64,000 nucleotides of DNA from Vibrio parahaemolyticus (GTDB taxonomy: Bacteria > Pseudomonadota > Gammaproteobacteria > Enterobacterales > Vibrionaceae). The position numbers were made by a program, and so were the translations under genes. Location: the NCBI RefSeq assembly GCF_900460535.1, contig NZ_UHIL01000001.1, positions 2,976,001-3,040,000 on the forward strand. Direction: 5' to 3'. Below, piece after piece: positions 21,052 through 31,824 of this stretch (the stretch's first letter is position 1; the number at the start of each line of letters is the position of its first letter). Under the pieces are notes generated by a model. That model ran no database searches and was not told the origin of the DNA. It worked only from the letters and a program-made list of their open reading frames with translations.

Positions 21052-23622
21052 GTGAAGTTCATAAAGCGTTTATTATTTTTAACATTGATTTGCATAATTC
21101 TTGGAGTCACCACAATTTTTGGCTTCTATCAGTACGTGAAGCCTGAATTGCCAGACGTTGCAACTCTAAAAGACGTTGAATTACAAACACCTATGCAGGT
21201 ATTTAGTCAAGACGGGAAGCTGATCGCACAGTTTGGTGAAAAGCGTCGTATTCCTGTTACTTACGATGAAATTCCTCAAGACCTAATTCACGCACTGATC
21301 GCCACCGAAGACAGCCGTTTTTACGAGCACCCTGGTATCGATCCAATCGGTATTACTCGTGCAGCTGTCGTGGTTGCTCTTTCCGGCTCAGCAAAGCAAG
21401 GCGCGAGTACCATCACTCAGCAGCTAGCGCGTAACTTCTTCTTATCCAACGAGAAGAAACTAATGCGTAAGATCAAAGAGATCTTCATTGCCATTCACAT
21501 TGAGCAACTGCTGAGCAAACAAGAGATCATGGAACTTTACGTTAACAAGATCTTCCTTGGCTATCGCTCATACGGTTTTGGTGCAGCAGCTCAGGTGTAT
21601 TTTGGTAAGAGCCTAAATGAGCTCTCGCTTAGTGAAATTGCGACACTTGCGGGGATGCCAAAAGCCCCTTCAACCATGAACCCAATTTACTCGCTAGAAC
21701 GTGCAACAAAACGTCGTAACGTTGTGCTAATGCGTATGCTCGATGAAAAATACATTACGCAAGAACAATTCGATGAAGCACGTAACGAACCAATCATTGC
21801 TCGTTACCACAGTGCAGAAATTGAAGTGTCTGCGCCTTACGTTGCCGAGCTTGCACGTGCATGGGCAGTAAAAGAGTACGGTGAAGAGAAAGCCTATACG
21901 TCGGGTTTAAATATCTACATGACAGTTGACTCTAAACTGCAAGACGCTGCCAATAAGGCTGCGGTAAACAACCTAATGGCTTATGACGAGCGTCATGGCT
22001 ACCGCGGCGCAGAAAAAGTGTTGTGGAAAGAAGGGGAAGCCGCTTGGGATGCAGAACAAATTGAGAAGCATCTAAAAGGCCAGCCAACTTACGGCGATCT
22101 TTACCCTGCGGTCGTGACAAAAGTGGAAGGCAAAACAGCACAAGTTGTTGTGAAAAATAACGACGCACAAACCATCCCTTGGACTGGCATGAACTGGGCA
22201 CGCAAATTCCTCACCGATAACCGTCAAGGTTCAACGCCAAAATCTGCACAAGAGGTTTTAGCTGCAGGTGAACAAATTTGGGTTCGCGAGCTAACGACCA
22301 CCAATGAAGATGGCAACACTCAAAGCAGCTGGAAGCTAAGCCAAGTGCCTAGCGCGAACACCGCATTTGTCGCGATGAATCCTGAAAATGGCGGCATTTT
22401 GTCACTAGTAGGTGGTTTTAACTTTGTTCACAGCAAGTTTAACCGCGCAACCATGTCCGTGCGTCAGGTTGGTTCTAGTATCAAACCATTTATTTACTCA
22501 GCCGCTATCGATAAAGGCCTAACGTTAGCAACTCTAATCAACGATGCGCCAATCAACAAATGGGACGCAGGTTCAGGATCGGCATGGCGACCAAAGAACT
22601 CGCCTCCAACTTACGGCGGTCCAACTCGCCTTCGCATTGGCTTAGCGCAATCGAAAAACGTAATGGCGGTTCGTACCTTACGTGAAGTGGGTCTGGATGA
22701 AACTCGTCAGTACCTAACTCGCTTTGGATTCGATATCAACGAAGTACCTCGCTCAGAAACTATCGCATTGGGTGCGGGTAGCTTAACGCCAATGAAAGTG
22801 GCACAAGGTTACTCGGTTTTTGCAAACGGCGGTTACTATGTTGAGCCGTTCTACGTAGAACGCGTTGAAGATGCATTTGGCGAAGTTTTGTTTAAAGCCA
22901 ACCCTAAGAGCGTTTGTCATCAAGATTGCCCACAAATGAGCCCACAACCAGAAATGGATCGCTTTGCCAGTGAGTTCGGTGAGCAAGACGTTGCCGTTGA
23001 TGGCCAAGCTCCAGAGAACGCACTAGAAAATGATGAACCAAAATACGCACCACAAGTGATCTCTGAACAAAACGCATTCTTGATGCGTGAAATGATGTAC
23101 AGCAACATCTGGGGTGGCGGCAACTGGCGTGAAGGAACTGGCTGGAACGGTACCGGCTGGCGTGCACAAAAACTTGAGCGTCGTGATATTGGTGGTAAAA
23201 CTGGTACGACTAACGATTCAAAAGACGCATGGTACAACGGTTATGGTCCGGGCGTAGTTGCGATTGCATGGGTGGGCTTCGATGATCACTCACGCGCGTT
23301 AGGCCGCACGACGGTGAACAGCAATTTGGGTCAAGGCCAAGTATCTGGTGCTGAATCAGGAGCGAAAACAGCAGAGCCAGCATGGATTGACTTTATGCAA
23401 GTGGCATTGGAAGGCAAGCCAGAACAAGGCAAGAATATCCCAGATGACATCGTGCGCGTTCGCATCGATCGCAACAGCGGTCTGCTGACTCATAAAGTCG
23501 ATAGCACGTCCATGTTTGAATACTTTGAGAAAGGCACGGAGCCAACCGAATACGTTGGTAACAGCCTCGAAGACAGCATTTATTCAAGCGGTTCTGGTGG
23601 CACAACGGAAGAGTTGTTCTAA
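21052..23622 (+). CDS. mrcA: Penicillin-binding protein 1A
   Basis: Bifunctional class A PBP that polymerises and cross-links peptidoglycan. The 856-aa product has a short cytoplasmic tail and a transmembrane helix (~5-27). The glycosyltransferase domain contains ATEDSRFYEHPGID and QGASTITQQLARNFFLS. An OB-like insert follows, then the transpeptidase with SxxK in RQVGSSIKPFIYSA, the SxN motif in AQSKNVMAVR and KTGTTNDSKDAW. The start is GTG at 21052, with AGGGA about 8 bp upstream, giving MKFIKRLLFL. Divergent from pilM and ended by a strong terminator. Confidence 0.97.
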   Translation: MKFIKRLLFLTLICIILGVTTIFGFYQYVKPELPDVATLKDVELQTPMQVFSQDGKLIAQFGEKRRIPVTYDEIPQDLIHALIATEDSRFYEHPGIDPIGITRAAVVVALSGSAKQGASTITQQLARNFFLSNEKKLMRKIKEIFIAIHIEQLLSKQEIMELYVNKIFLGYRSYGFGAAAQVYFGKSLNELSLSEIATLAGMPKAPSTMNPIYSLERATKRRNVVLMRMLDEKYITQEQFDEARNEPIIARYHSAEIEVSAPYVAELARAWAVKEYGEEKAYTSGLNIYMTVDSKLQDAANKAAVNNLMAYDERHGYRGAEKVLWKEGEAAWDAEQIEKHLKGQPTYGDLYPAVVTKVEGKTAQVVVKNNDAQTIPWTGMNWARKFLTDNRQGSTPKSAQEVLAAGEQIWVRELTTTNEDGNTQSSWKLSQVPSANTAFVAMNPENGGILSLVGGFNFVHSKFNRATMSVRQVGSSIKPFIYSAAIDKGLTLATLINDAPINKWDAGSGSAWRPKNSPPTYGGPTRLRIGLAQSKNVMAVRTLREVGLDETRQYLTRFGFDINEVPRSETIALGAGSLTPMKVAQGYSVFANGGYYVEPFYVERVEDAFGEVLFKANPKSVCHQDCPQMSPQPEMDRFASEFGEQDVAVDGQAPENALENDEPKYAPQVISEQNAFLMREMMYSNIWGGGNWREGTGWNGTGWRAQKLERRDIGGKTGTTNDSKDAWYNGYGPGVVAIAWVGFDDHSRALGRTTVNSNLGQGQVSGAESGAKTAEPAWIDFMQVALEGKPEQGKNIPDDIVRVRIDRNSGLLTHKVDSTSMFEYFEKGTEPTEYVGNSLEDSIYSSGSGGTTEELF

Positions 23623-23641
23623 ACCAAACGAAAGAAAAGAT

Positions 23642-23673
23642 AAGGGGAGAGCGTTGGCTCTCCCCTTTTTTAT
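23642..23673. terminator. Terminator between mrcA and oxyR
   Basis: Perfect stem AAGGGGAGAGC / GCTCTCCCCTT with a GTTG loop and a TTTTAT tail on the plus strand. It also separates the convergent oxyR. Confidence 0.9.
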
Positions 23674-23677
23674 AACG

Positions 23678-24586
23678 TTAAGCGGCCATAGAAGATGGCT
23701 GCGACTCTAGAATTGCTTTGATTTTCGCTGCTAATGCTTCAAAACGAGCACGCAACGGAGAGCCAGGGCGGTACGCCAAAACAATGCTGCGTGAAGGCGT
23801 AGGGTTGACGGCAGGAATGTAGCAAACGCCATCTTTTTGTTTTTCGGCTGGAATAGAAAGCTGAGGCAACAAAGTAATACCCGCTCCCGCAGCAACCATA
23901 TTACGCAAAGTTTCTAAACTGGTGGCTTTAAAGCGCTCATCATCTTTTGCTCCTGCCGCAAAGCAGAAACCTAACGCTTGGTCGCGTAAGCAATGTCCAT
24001 CACCTAAAGCCAGCACAGTCTTCCCATTGAGCTCTAACATATCAACCTGGTCGAGCTGTGCCCATTCATGACCACATGGTACAGCAACACTAAGCGGTTC
24101 GTTGTACACTTCAATCTCTTTAAATGGGGCAGTTTCCGCCACAGAAGCCAATACCAAGCAGTCCAGCTTCCCTTCCTCTAGCTGACGAACCAACTGATGA
24201 GTTTGAGCCTCATGCAGGAACAGCTCAAGCTCAGGGAACTCTTCTTTCAGCTGTGGAAGAATTTTAGGCAATAAGTACGGCCCAACCGTCGGAATAAAAC
24301 CGATGTGCATTGGACCGGTCATCGCCCCACTCTGTCCGCTGGCCATATCTTTAAAGGTTTTCACCTCACTCAGAATGCGTTTAGCTTGATCCACCAGCTG
24401 TAAGCCAGAGTCGGTGAACAACACTCGGCGGCTGCTTCTTTCTAACAATGCAGTGCCGAGTTCGTCTTCCAGCTTACGTATTTGACCACTAAGCGTTGGC
24501 TGACTGACAAAACACGCCTCTGCCGCTTTGCGAAAATGCTTGTGCTCCGCCAGTGCGACTAAGTACTCAAAATCCCGAATATTCAT
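23678..24586 (-). CDS. oxyR: Hydrogen-peroxide-sensing LysR regulator OxyR
   Basis: Activates antioxidant genes when H2O2 oxidises a cysteine pair to a disulfide. The 302-aa protein starts MNIRDFEYLVALAEHKHFRKAAEACFVSQPTLSGQIRKLE in two consecutive stretches typical of the LysR helix-turn-helix. The redox motif GHCLRDQALGFC (~199-210) has the two sensing cysteines. It is divergent from the peroxiredoxin gene across an OxyR-type operator, which fits autoregulation. Confidence 0.96.
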   Translation of the reverse strand: MNIRDFEYLVALAEHKHFRKAAEACFVSQPTLSGQIRKLEDELGTALLERSSRRVLFTDSGLQLVDQAKRILSEVKTFKDMASGQSGAMTGPMHIGFIPTVGPYLLPKILPQLKEEFPELELFLHEAQTHQLVRQLEEGKLDCLVLASVAETAPFKEIEVYNEPLSVAVPCGHEWAQLDQVDMLELNGKTVLALGDGHCLRDQALGFCFAAGAKDDERFKATSLETLRNMVAAGAGITLLPQLSIPAEKQKDGVCYIPAVNPTPSRSIVLAYRPGSPLRARFEALAAKIKAILESQPSSMAA

Positions 24587-24612
24587 AACACACGATTCGC
24601 TTCTATTTGATG

Positions 24613-24649
24613 ATAGTCAATGTCTATCAAAACCATAGCATCAAACGAT
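24613..24649. promoter_or_regulatory. OxyR operator between oxyR and the peroxiredoxin gene
   Basis: Four quarter-sites sit at exact 11-base intervals: ATAG 24613, CTAT 24624, ATAG 24635 and CGAT 24646, each separated by 7 nt. This is the tetrad spacing of OxyR sites (ATAG-N7-CTAT-N7-ATAG-N7-CTAT), with one mismatch in the last. The location between the two divergent genes fits activation of the peroxiredoxin and repression of oxyR. Confidence 0.85.
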
Positions 24650-24756
24650 TAGAGCTATCAAAGGATTTTTACAATAATGGGCTCAACAAAACGAAACAGA
24701 GCCAAACGACAAGTCACGCTCTAAACGCTTCACTCGAATATTTTAAAGGAATCAAT

Positions 24757-25485
24757 ATGTTTGTATCTAAAGAAGGTCAAAACGTACCACAGGTTACTTT
24801 CCCGACTCGCCAAGGTGATACTTGGGTGAACGTTACCTCGGATGATCTATTCAAAGGCAAAACCGTGATCGTATTCAGTTTGCCTGGAGCGTTTACACCG
24901 ACTTGTTCTTCTAGCCACTTACCTCGTTACAACGAGCTATTCCCTGTGTTCAAAGAACACGGTGTTGATGAAATTTTGTGTATTTCGGTAAACGACACAT
25001 TCGTTATGAACGCGTGGAAACACGACCAAGAAGCCGAGCACATCACCTTTATTCCAGATGGTAATGGAGAGTTCACCGATGGCATGGGCATGCTCGTGGA
25101 CAAAAATGACATCGGCTTTGGTAAACGTTCTTGGCGTTACAGCATGTTGGTAAAAGATGGTGTGATTGAGAAGATGTTCATCGAGCCAAATGAGCCAGGA
25201 GACCCGTTCAAAGTATCGGATGCCGACACTATGCTGAACTACATCGCACCAGAGTACAGAACTCAGGAATCGATCACTGTATTTACCAAGCCTGGTTGTC
25301 CTTTCTGTATGAAAGCCAAACAAAACTTGATTGATCACGGTCTTCAATATGAAGAAGTAATTTTGGGGAAAGATGCAACTTCCGTCAGTCTTCGTGCTAT
25401 TACAGGCCGTACGACCGTCCCGCAAGTATTCATCGGCGGTAAACACATCGGTGGTAGCGAAGAGCTAGAAACTTACCTAGGCTAA
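24757..25485 (+). CDS. Hybrid peroxiredoxin-glutaredoxin
   Basis: Glutathione-dependent peroxidase of the Prx5 type fused to its own glutaredoxin. The 242-aa protein has a peroxiredoxin domain (~1-160) with the peroxidatic Cys in [17 protein letters not shown]. The glutaredoxin domain (~170-242) has CPFC in [14 protein letters not shown] and the GSH-binding [16 protein letters not shown] use the ATG at 24757, preceded by AAAGGA at 7 nt. The open frame reaches back to 24607, but that part lies over the OxyR operator and is unlike the family. Such fusions are known in Vibrio and Haemophilus. Confidence 0.96.
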   Translation: MFVSKEGQNVPQVTFPTRQGDTWVNVTSDDLFKGKTVIVFSLPGAFTPTCSSSHLPRYNELFPVFKEHGVDEILCISVNDTFVMNAWKHDQEAEHITFIPDGNGEFTDGMGMLVDKNDIGFGKRSWRYSMLVKDGVIEKMFIEPNEPGDPFKVSDADTMLNYIAPEYRTQESITVFTKPGCPFCMKAKQNLIDHGLQYEEVILGKDATSVSLRAITGRTTVPQVFIGGKHIGGSEELETYLG

Positions 25486-25507
25486 CCTGTCCATAGCCTA
25501 CACCCCC

Positions 25508-25535
25508 GGTCTCCGGCGTCTTTGACTCGGAGGCC
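25508..25535 (+). terminator. Hairpin after the peroxiredoxin gene
   Basis: GGTCTCCG and CGGAGGCC pair with one mismatch around a 12-nt loop, 22 bp past the stop. There is no U-run, so its role as a terminator is uncertain. Confidence 0.35.
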
Positions 25536-25667
25536 ACCCTGTCTCTTCCCGCTCAAATCTAAGTCCTTCGTTCTTAAATCGTTCTACTACCTGAATCAAC
25601 GATTTTAAATACAACACTTTTTGTTCATCATAACGTCTTGTTTCTATTCCCAAGCCAAATACAAAAA

Positions 25668-25693
25668 AACCTCGCAGATACGAGGCTTTTTTC
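25668..25693. terminator. Terminator downstream of the ynhF-like gene
   Basis: Stem AACCTCG / CGAGGCTT with a CAGATA loop, flanked by A7 on the left and T6 on the right. It works in both directions and ends the minus-strand small gene at 25713. Confidence 0.8.
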
Positions 25694-25712
25694 TGGACTA
25701 GAGTTTCATGGA

Positions 25713-25811
25713 TTACATCATCGCATAACGACTCACTAGCACAATCGCGGTGAACCCAATGGTGAAAAATCCCCCGGCAAGTCCTAGTGCTACTCTCAGT
25801 TCTGTCGACAT
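25713..25811 (-). CDS. Small YnhF-like membrane protein (32 aa)
   Basis: A short minus-strand frame starts at ATG 25811 and stops at 25713. It reads MSTELRVALGLAGGFFTIGF, then TAIVLVSRYAMM. After a short polar N-terminus nearly the whole chain is one predicted membrane helix (~7-27). The start MSTEL and the length recall E. coli YnhF (29 aa, MSTDLK...), and vibrios have members of this family, so I call it YnhF-like. A bidirectional terminator lies just downstream. No strong Shine-Dalgarno is obvious. The function is unknown. Confidence 0.65.
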   Translation of the reverse strand: MSTELRVALGLAGGFFTIGFTAIVLVSRYAMM

Positions 25812-25979
25812 TATCTTTTCCTATTTTCTGGCTGACGCGGCACCATACACCAGTTACGTGCTACAGAATTTCATCCAAGCTAATTTTCCATTTTTGGGTC
25901 CGTACCACCTAACAAGCGCACATGGTAAAGCCTATTCATCTTCTGCTAATCTTGGGCAAGTTGAATTGAGGTAAACATC

Positions 25980-26252
25980 ATGGCTTGTCGTAGCTGCCAA
26001 GAACATTGGTTTTGGAAAAAGATCGGTCGTTGTCAACGATGCATGGATCAATTGACCGTACTTTCAGTTGTGTGTTGGATCATTTGGTGGTTTGCTTTTC
26101 GCGATCATCCACAAAGCATTGAATCGATCGCCCTGATCTTTGCGGGCTTTGCATTTAACATTTTATTGTTTCTGCACTTATGGATGCGTTTTGTCATCTT
26201 GCCGTGGCAGCGTCGTCGCGGGAAACCGAATGGAGAGGATCACCACAAATGA
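25980..26252 (+). CDS. DUF3624-like small membrane protein with N-terminal Cys motifs
   Basis: A 90-aa protein starting MACRSCQEHWFWKKIGRCQRC. Two CxxC pairs (residues 3-6 and 18-21) suggest a small metal site. Two transmembrane helices follow (about 25-42 and 48-72), then a basic, hydrophilic tail RRRGKPNGEDHHK. The pattern fits the vibrio DUF3624 family as I recall it; no function is known. It is a single gene between terminators. Confidence 0.7.
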   Translation: MACRSCQEHWFWKKIGRCQRCMDQLTVLSVVCWIIWWFAFRDHPQSIESIALIFAGFAFNILLFLHLWMRFVILPWQRRRGKPNGEDHHK

Positions 26253-26264
26253 CAGATAGAAAAA

Positions 26265-26294
26265 AGCCCCAAAATCAATCTCGATTCTGGGGCT
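26265..26294 (+). terminator. Terminator of the DUF3624-like gene
   Basis: Stem AGCCCC(A)AATC / GATT(C)TGGGGCT with a short loop and an A-rich left flank, 13 bp past the stop. The 3' side, CTCTCTTA, is a poor U-tract. Confidence 0.6.
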
Positions 26295-26444
26295 CTCTTA
26301 GATTCTTCTAAGAAAAAGCAGTGGTACTTTAATAGACCGAGCTTCCTCTCAAAGGTTCAAAGTTTTTTCGATTTTTTTAGCAAAAACTTATGTAAATGAT
26401 CGTTCTCTAATGATATCTGTTTAAATACTAACAAAATCAATACG

Positions 26445-28343
<1,899 letters not shown>

Positions 28344-28422
28344 TTACTTTAACGTGTCTAATGAGTGATGACGAAATCGGTGGTCATTTGCTCACTTTTT
28401 CTTATACGCCAACGTTACGGCA

Positions 28423-28472
28423 ATTCAATATAAAAATAAAGTATAAATTCAATATTTTTACATATATATTCA
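28423..28472 (-). promoter_or_regulatory. Candidate ARG boxes upstream of argH(A)
   Basis: The argG-argH gap has three TGAAT/ATTCA half-sites within 50 bp (ATTCA at 28423, 28447 and 28468 on the plus strand) in a very AT-rich context. The best whole box, read on the minus strand from 28472, is TGAAT-ATAT-ATGTA, with a good left half only. This suggests an extra ArgR-controlled promoter for argH(A), but the match is imperfect. Confidence 0.4.
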
Positions 28473-28502
28473 CCCCGCTTAATTTGCGACTCTTTGGGTA
28501 AT

Positions 28503-28535
28503 AAAAAAAGACCCGCCATATGTTGGCAGGTCTTT
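28503..28535 (-). terminator. Terminator of argG
   Basis: Stem AAAGACC(C)GCCA / TGGC(A)GGTCTTT around a central ATATGT. On the minus strand it is followed by a T7 run, placing it as the terminator of argC-B-G just after the argG stop. argH(A) therefore probably has its own promoter. Confidence 0.8.
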
Positions 28536-28558
28536 ATTCAATCCGAGATGGGGAGTGA

Positions 28559-29773
28559 TTATTTTTTCTGGCTATTCAATGCACGAATACGGCTTGATAG
28601 CGAGTAAAGACGGATGAAGCCACCAGCATGACTTTGATCGTAAACCTCATCTTCACCAAAAGTAGCGAACTCTTCTGAGTACAAGCTGTTGTCAGAACGT
28701 TTTTGCGTTACCGTTGCTTGACCTTTGTATAGCTTAACAACCACTTCGCCATTGACGTCTTGTGCTAGCTCTTCTGAGGCAGCAAGAATCGACTTACATA
28801 GCGGTGTAAACCAACGACCGTCGTACACAAGGTGAGAGGCTTTTAGACCAAGTTCTTCACGGAACTCGAATGACGATTTGTCTAGCACCAATTGTTCAAC
28901 TGCGCGCAGAGCTTCCATCATGATGGTACCTCCCGGAGTTTCGTAACAGCCACGAGACTTCATTCCCACCAAACGGTTCTCTACGATATCAATACGACCC
29001 ACACCGTGTTTTGCACCTTTTTCGTTTAAGTAAACTAGCGCGTTGTATGGTGTCATCGCTTCACCATCCACTGCCACAACTTCACCTTTTTCGACTTTCA
29101 ACGTAACGTATTCAGCGTCATTTGGCGCTTGTTCAGGATCAACGGTCCAGACCCAGCAATCTTCGTTTGGTGCATTCCATGTATTTTCAAGCACACCACC
29201 TTCAGTAGAAATGTGCCATGCGTTCGCATCACGTGAATAAATCTTCGTTAGAGACGCTGAACAAGGAATGTTACGCTCTGCAAGGTACTCCAGACATTGT
29301 TCGCGGCTCACTAAATCCCACTCACGCCATGGAGCGATAACGTGTAGATCTGGTGCTAACGCAGCAAATGCACCCTCGAAACGCACTTGGTCGTTACCTT
29401 TACCAGTGCAGCCGTGACACAATGCGTCCGCGCCCACTTTACGTGCAACTTCAACTTGCGCTTTGGCAATGATAGGACGCGCCATTGATGTACCCAACAG
29501 GTATTTGCCTTCGTAGTAAGCACCGGTTTTTAGTGTTGGGTAGATGTAGTCTGCTACCATTTCTTCTTTTAGGTCAGCGATGTAGCACTCTGATGCGCCA
29601 GATGCTTTTGCTTTCGCTTCAATGCCTTCGAGCTCTTCAGCACCTTGACCTACATCGGCCACGAAAGCGACGACTTCACAGTCATAATTCTCTTTTAGCC
29701 ACGGGATGATTACTGAAGTATCTAGACCGCCTGAGTATGCGACTACCACTTTATTTACGTTCACTTTGCTCAT
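28559..29773 (-). CDS. argG: Argininosuccinate synthase
   Basis: ATP-dependent condensation of citrulline and aspartate. The 404-aa protein has the PP-loop [17 protein letters not shown] near the N-terminus, [13 protein letters not shown], and [17 protein letters not shown] sequence (here [12 protein letters not shown]). It is 89 bp after argB, and an ATTCA half-site (TTGAATTC) lies in the gap. A strong terminator follows. Confidence 0.98.
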   Translation of the reverse strand: MSKVNVNKVVVAYSGGLDTSVIIPWLKENYDCEVVAFVADVGQGAEELEGIEAKAKASGASECYIADLKEEMVADYIYPTLKTGAYYEGKYLLGTSMARPIIAKAQVEVARKVGADALCHGCTGKGNDQVRFEGAFAALAPDLHVIAPWREWDLVSREQCLEYLAERNIPCSASLTKIYSRDANAWHISTEGGVLENTWNAPNEDCWVWTVDPEQAPNDAEYVTLKVEKGEVVAVDGEAMTPYNALVYLNEKGAKHGVGRIDIVENRLVGMKSRGCYETPGGTIMMEALRAVEQLVLDKSSFEFREELGLKASHLVYDGRWFTPLCKSILAASEELAQDVNGEVVVKLYKGQATVTQKRSDNSLYSEEFATFGEDEVYDQSHAGGFIRLYSLSSRIRALNSQKK

Positions 29774-29862
29774 GTTTTTTCTCCAAACTTAACTGGCGCT
29801 GCGCTCGGCGGTCAGTGCCAACCACTTCCTAATGTTGAATTCTTTAACTGTTTTGCTTCCGC

Positions 29863-30654
29863 TTATTGAGGCAGAAACTGTGTTCCAATACTTTCACCAG
29901 CAAATAACTGCGTGAGTTTTTCTGGGTAGCGCCACGTCGCCACTTCTATCGGACGACCAAGATCGTTGGCGGCTTCGAGAGCAGCTTTCACTTTGACGAT
30001 CATCCCATCAGTGATCACTTGGCCTTCGATCAGCGCATTGGCTTCTTTCTCAGATAAGCTTTTAAGCAGATGACCTTTGCCATCTAACACACCGCTTACA
30101 TCTGACAACAGCACCAACTCCGCGTCCAAAGCACCCGCAACGGCAACCGCTGCTTGATCCGCATTCACGTTCATCATTTGACCTTCAGCCGTGAGACCAA
30201 TAGAGCTGATGATAGGCAGTGCGCCCGTATTTAAAATCGCTTGAAGTAGGCTTGAGTCACCCGGCGTCGCTTTGCCCACCGCGCCTAATTCAGGATCTAA
30301 CTCTTCGACATGACAAAGGCCACCATCCGCTAGGCTCAAGCCCACCGCATTCAAACCATCGGCAATCGCTTGACCTTGCAGTAACTTATTTGCCGTTCCT
30401 GCCAGCGCACCGGCAATGACTGGAATTTGATCGTATGGCGTCACACGTAGACCATGTTTCTTTACGGTCTTAAGTTGAAGTTTCGCCATCAACTCATCCA
30501 CCAAGTAGCCACCGCCATGAACGATGGCGATTTGTCGCTGCGCCGACTTCTGGTATGCCGCGATGGCACCAAACAGTTGGCTTAAGGTTTGAGTGCAAGA
30601 TAGAGCCGCACCGCCTAGCTTAATGACTAAAGGAGCTTGATTGGTTTGCGTCAT
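29863..30654 (-). CDS. argB: Acetylglutamate kinase
   Basis: Phosphorylates N-acetylglutamate, the second step of arginine synthesis. The 263-aa protein has the amino-acid-kinase start [25 protein letters not shown] and [16 protein letters not shown] use the ATG at 30654 ([12 protein letters not shown]); six more residues are open upstream. It follows argC by 21 bp. Confidence 0.97.
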   Translation of the reverse strand: MTQTNQAPLVIKLGGAALSCTQTLSQLFGAIAAYQKSAQRQIAIVHGGGYLVDELMAKLQLKTVKKHGLRVTPYDQIPVIAGALAGTANKLLQGQAIADGLNAVGLSLADGGLCHVEELDPELGAVGKATPGDSSLLQAILNTGALPIISSIGLTAEGQMMNVNADQAAVAVAGALDAELVLLSDVSGVLDGKGHLLKSLSEKEANALIEGQVITDGMIVKVKAALEAANDLGRPIEVATWRYPEKLTQLFAGESIGTQFLPQ

Positions 30655-30675
30655 TGCTTTTCCCTCTTTCAACGA

Positions 30676-31680
30676 CTACAGCAACGCTGTCAGTTCTGGG
30701 TAACCGTAATGAATATTTAAACACTGCATCGCTTGACTCGATGCACCTTTAAGTAGGTTGTCGATGGCTGAAATCACAATGATGTGTTCGCCTTGCACCT
30801 TCCAGCCGATATCGCAGAAAGGGGTATTTTCAACATCCTGAATACGTGGAATGCCATCACCTTTGAGGCGTACGGCTGGCTTACCTTGATAAGCTTGTTC
30901 AAAAGCTTGAGCAACTTGTTGCTCCGTTACACCTTGCGCCAACTTCATCGTGACAGTAGCAAGAATGCCGCGTTTAAAGTTGCCAAGATGAGGAGTAAAA
31001 ATCACATCACACCCTAAATGCTGGGCAATTTCTGGTTGGTGACGATGATTGAATACACCGTAAGGCTGAAGGCTAACCTCACAAAAACTGTTGGTCATTG
31101 AGGCTTTACGCCCTGCGCCAGAGACACCACTTGTCGCGTTAATGACTGGCCACTGTTGAGTGTCCAACAAACCATCAACGAGTAGTGGCTTAATAGCCAA
31201 CTGCGACGCCGTTGGGTAGCAGCCAGCTACCGCAACTAAAGGAGCGTTTTTAATCTCTTCTTGGTTCCACTCCGTTAAGCCATACGCCGCTTTATCTAGC
31301 CAGTTGTTGAATTGATGCTCAAAGCCGTAAAAGGTGTCGTAAAAGCCATCGCTTTTGACACGAAACGCGCCGGACAAATCAAAGACCTGACATCCAGCGT
31401 CGAGAAAGATAGGAGCAAGATCATGGCTGACCTCATGAGCCGTAGCTAAAAAAACCACATCAGAGTCTTGCGCAACTTGCTTTGGATCGGTCAACGCATT
31501 CACCACCATATCAACCACGTTCGCCAATTTACCGTGTAACTGTGCAATGGTTTTTCCTGCATCGACACTGTTGGCGGAAACGTACAAACCTGATAGCGTG
31601 AGTTGTGGGTGTTTATTAACCATGAACGCTAACTCTGCGCCGGTGTAACCGCTGGCTCCGATAATTGTGGTTTTTAGCAT
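30676..31680 (-). CDS. argC: N-acetyl-gamma-glutamyl-phosphate reductase
   Basis: NADPH-dependent third step of arginine synthesis. The 334-aa protein has the nucleotide-binding N-terminus [16 protein letters not shown] and the catalytic cysteine in [13 protein letters not shown] (~154). It heads argC-argB-argG and is divergent from argE over ARG boxes. Confidence 0.98.
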   Translation of the reverse strand: MLKTTIIGASGYTGAELAFMVNKHPQLTLSGLYVSANSVDAGKTIAQLHGKLANVVDMVVNALTDPKQVAQDSDVVFLATAHEVSHDLAPIFLDAGCQVFDLSGAFRVKSDGFYDTFYGFEHQFNNWLDKAAYGLTEWNQEEIKNAPLVAVAGCYPTASQLAIKPLLVDGLLDTQQWPVINATSGVSGAGRKASMTNSFCEVSLQPYGVFNHRHQPEIAQHLGCDVIFTPHLGNFKRGILATVTMKLAQGVTEQQVAQAFEQAYQGKPAVRLKGDGIPRIQDVENTPFCDIGWKVQGEHIIVISAIDNLLKGASSQAMQCLNIHYGYPELTALL

Positions 31681-31707
31681 TGTGTGACATCCATATACTT
31701 AAAGCTC

Positions 31708-31756
31708 AAAATGATTATTCATATTTAAAATTAGCTTTATTTTGATTTTTTATTCA
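31708..31756. promoter_or_regulatory. ARG boxes between argC and argE
   Basis: The best box is TGATT-TTTT-ATTCA at 31743-31756, one base off the TGAAT-N4-ATTCA consensus. A second, AAAAT-GATT-ATTCA, lies at 31708-31721 with one perfect half. Paired ArgR boxes in the 144-bp divergent gap would let ArgR repress both argCBG and argE. Confidence 0.7.
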
Positions 31757-31824
31757 TTAAATATGAGTTAATATGTGTTTTACATTTTTGTGCTCTGTCT
31801 GTCAATAGGAGAATTGAAGAATCC

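Noticed and set aside
24607..24756. N-terminal extension of the peroxiredoxin gene
   Set aside because: It would translate the OxyR operator; the ATG at 24757 has a good Shine-Dalgarno and the family N-terminus.
25750..25974. A 74-codon plus-strand frame
   Set aside because: It overlaps the small ynhF-like gene on the other strand, lacks a ribosome-binding site and has no recognisable features; the minus-strand reading is better supported.
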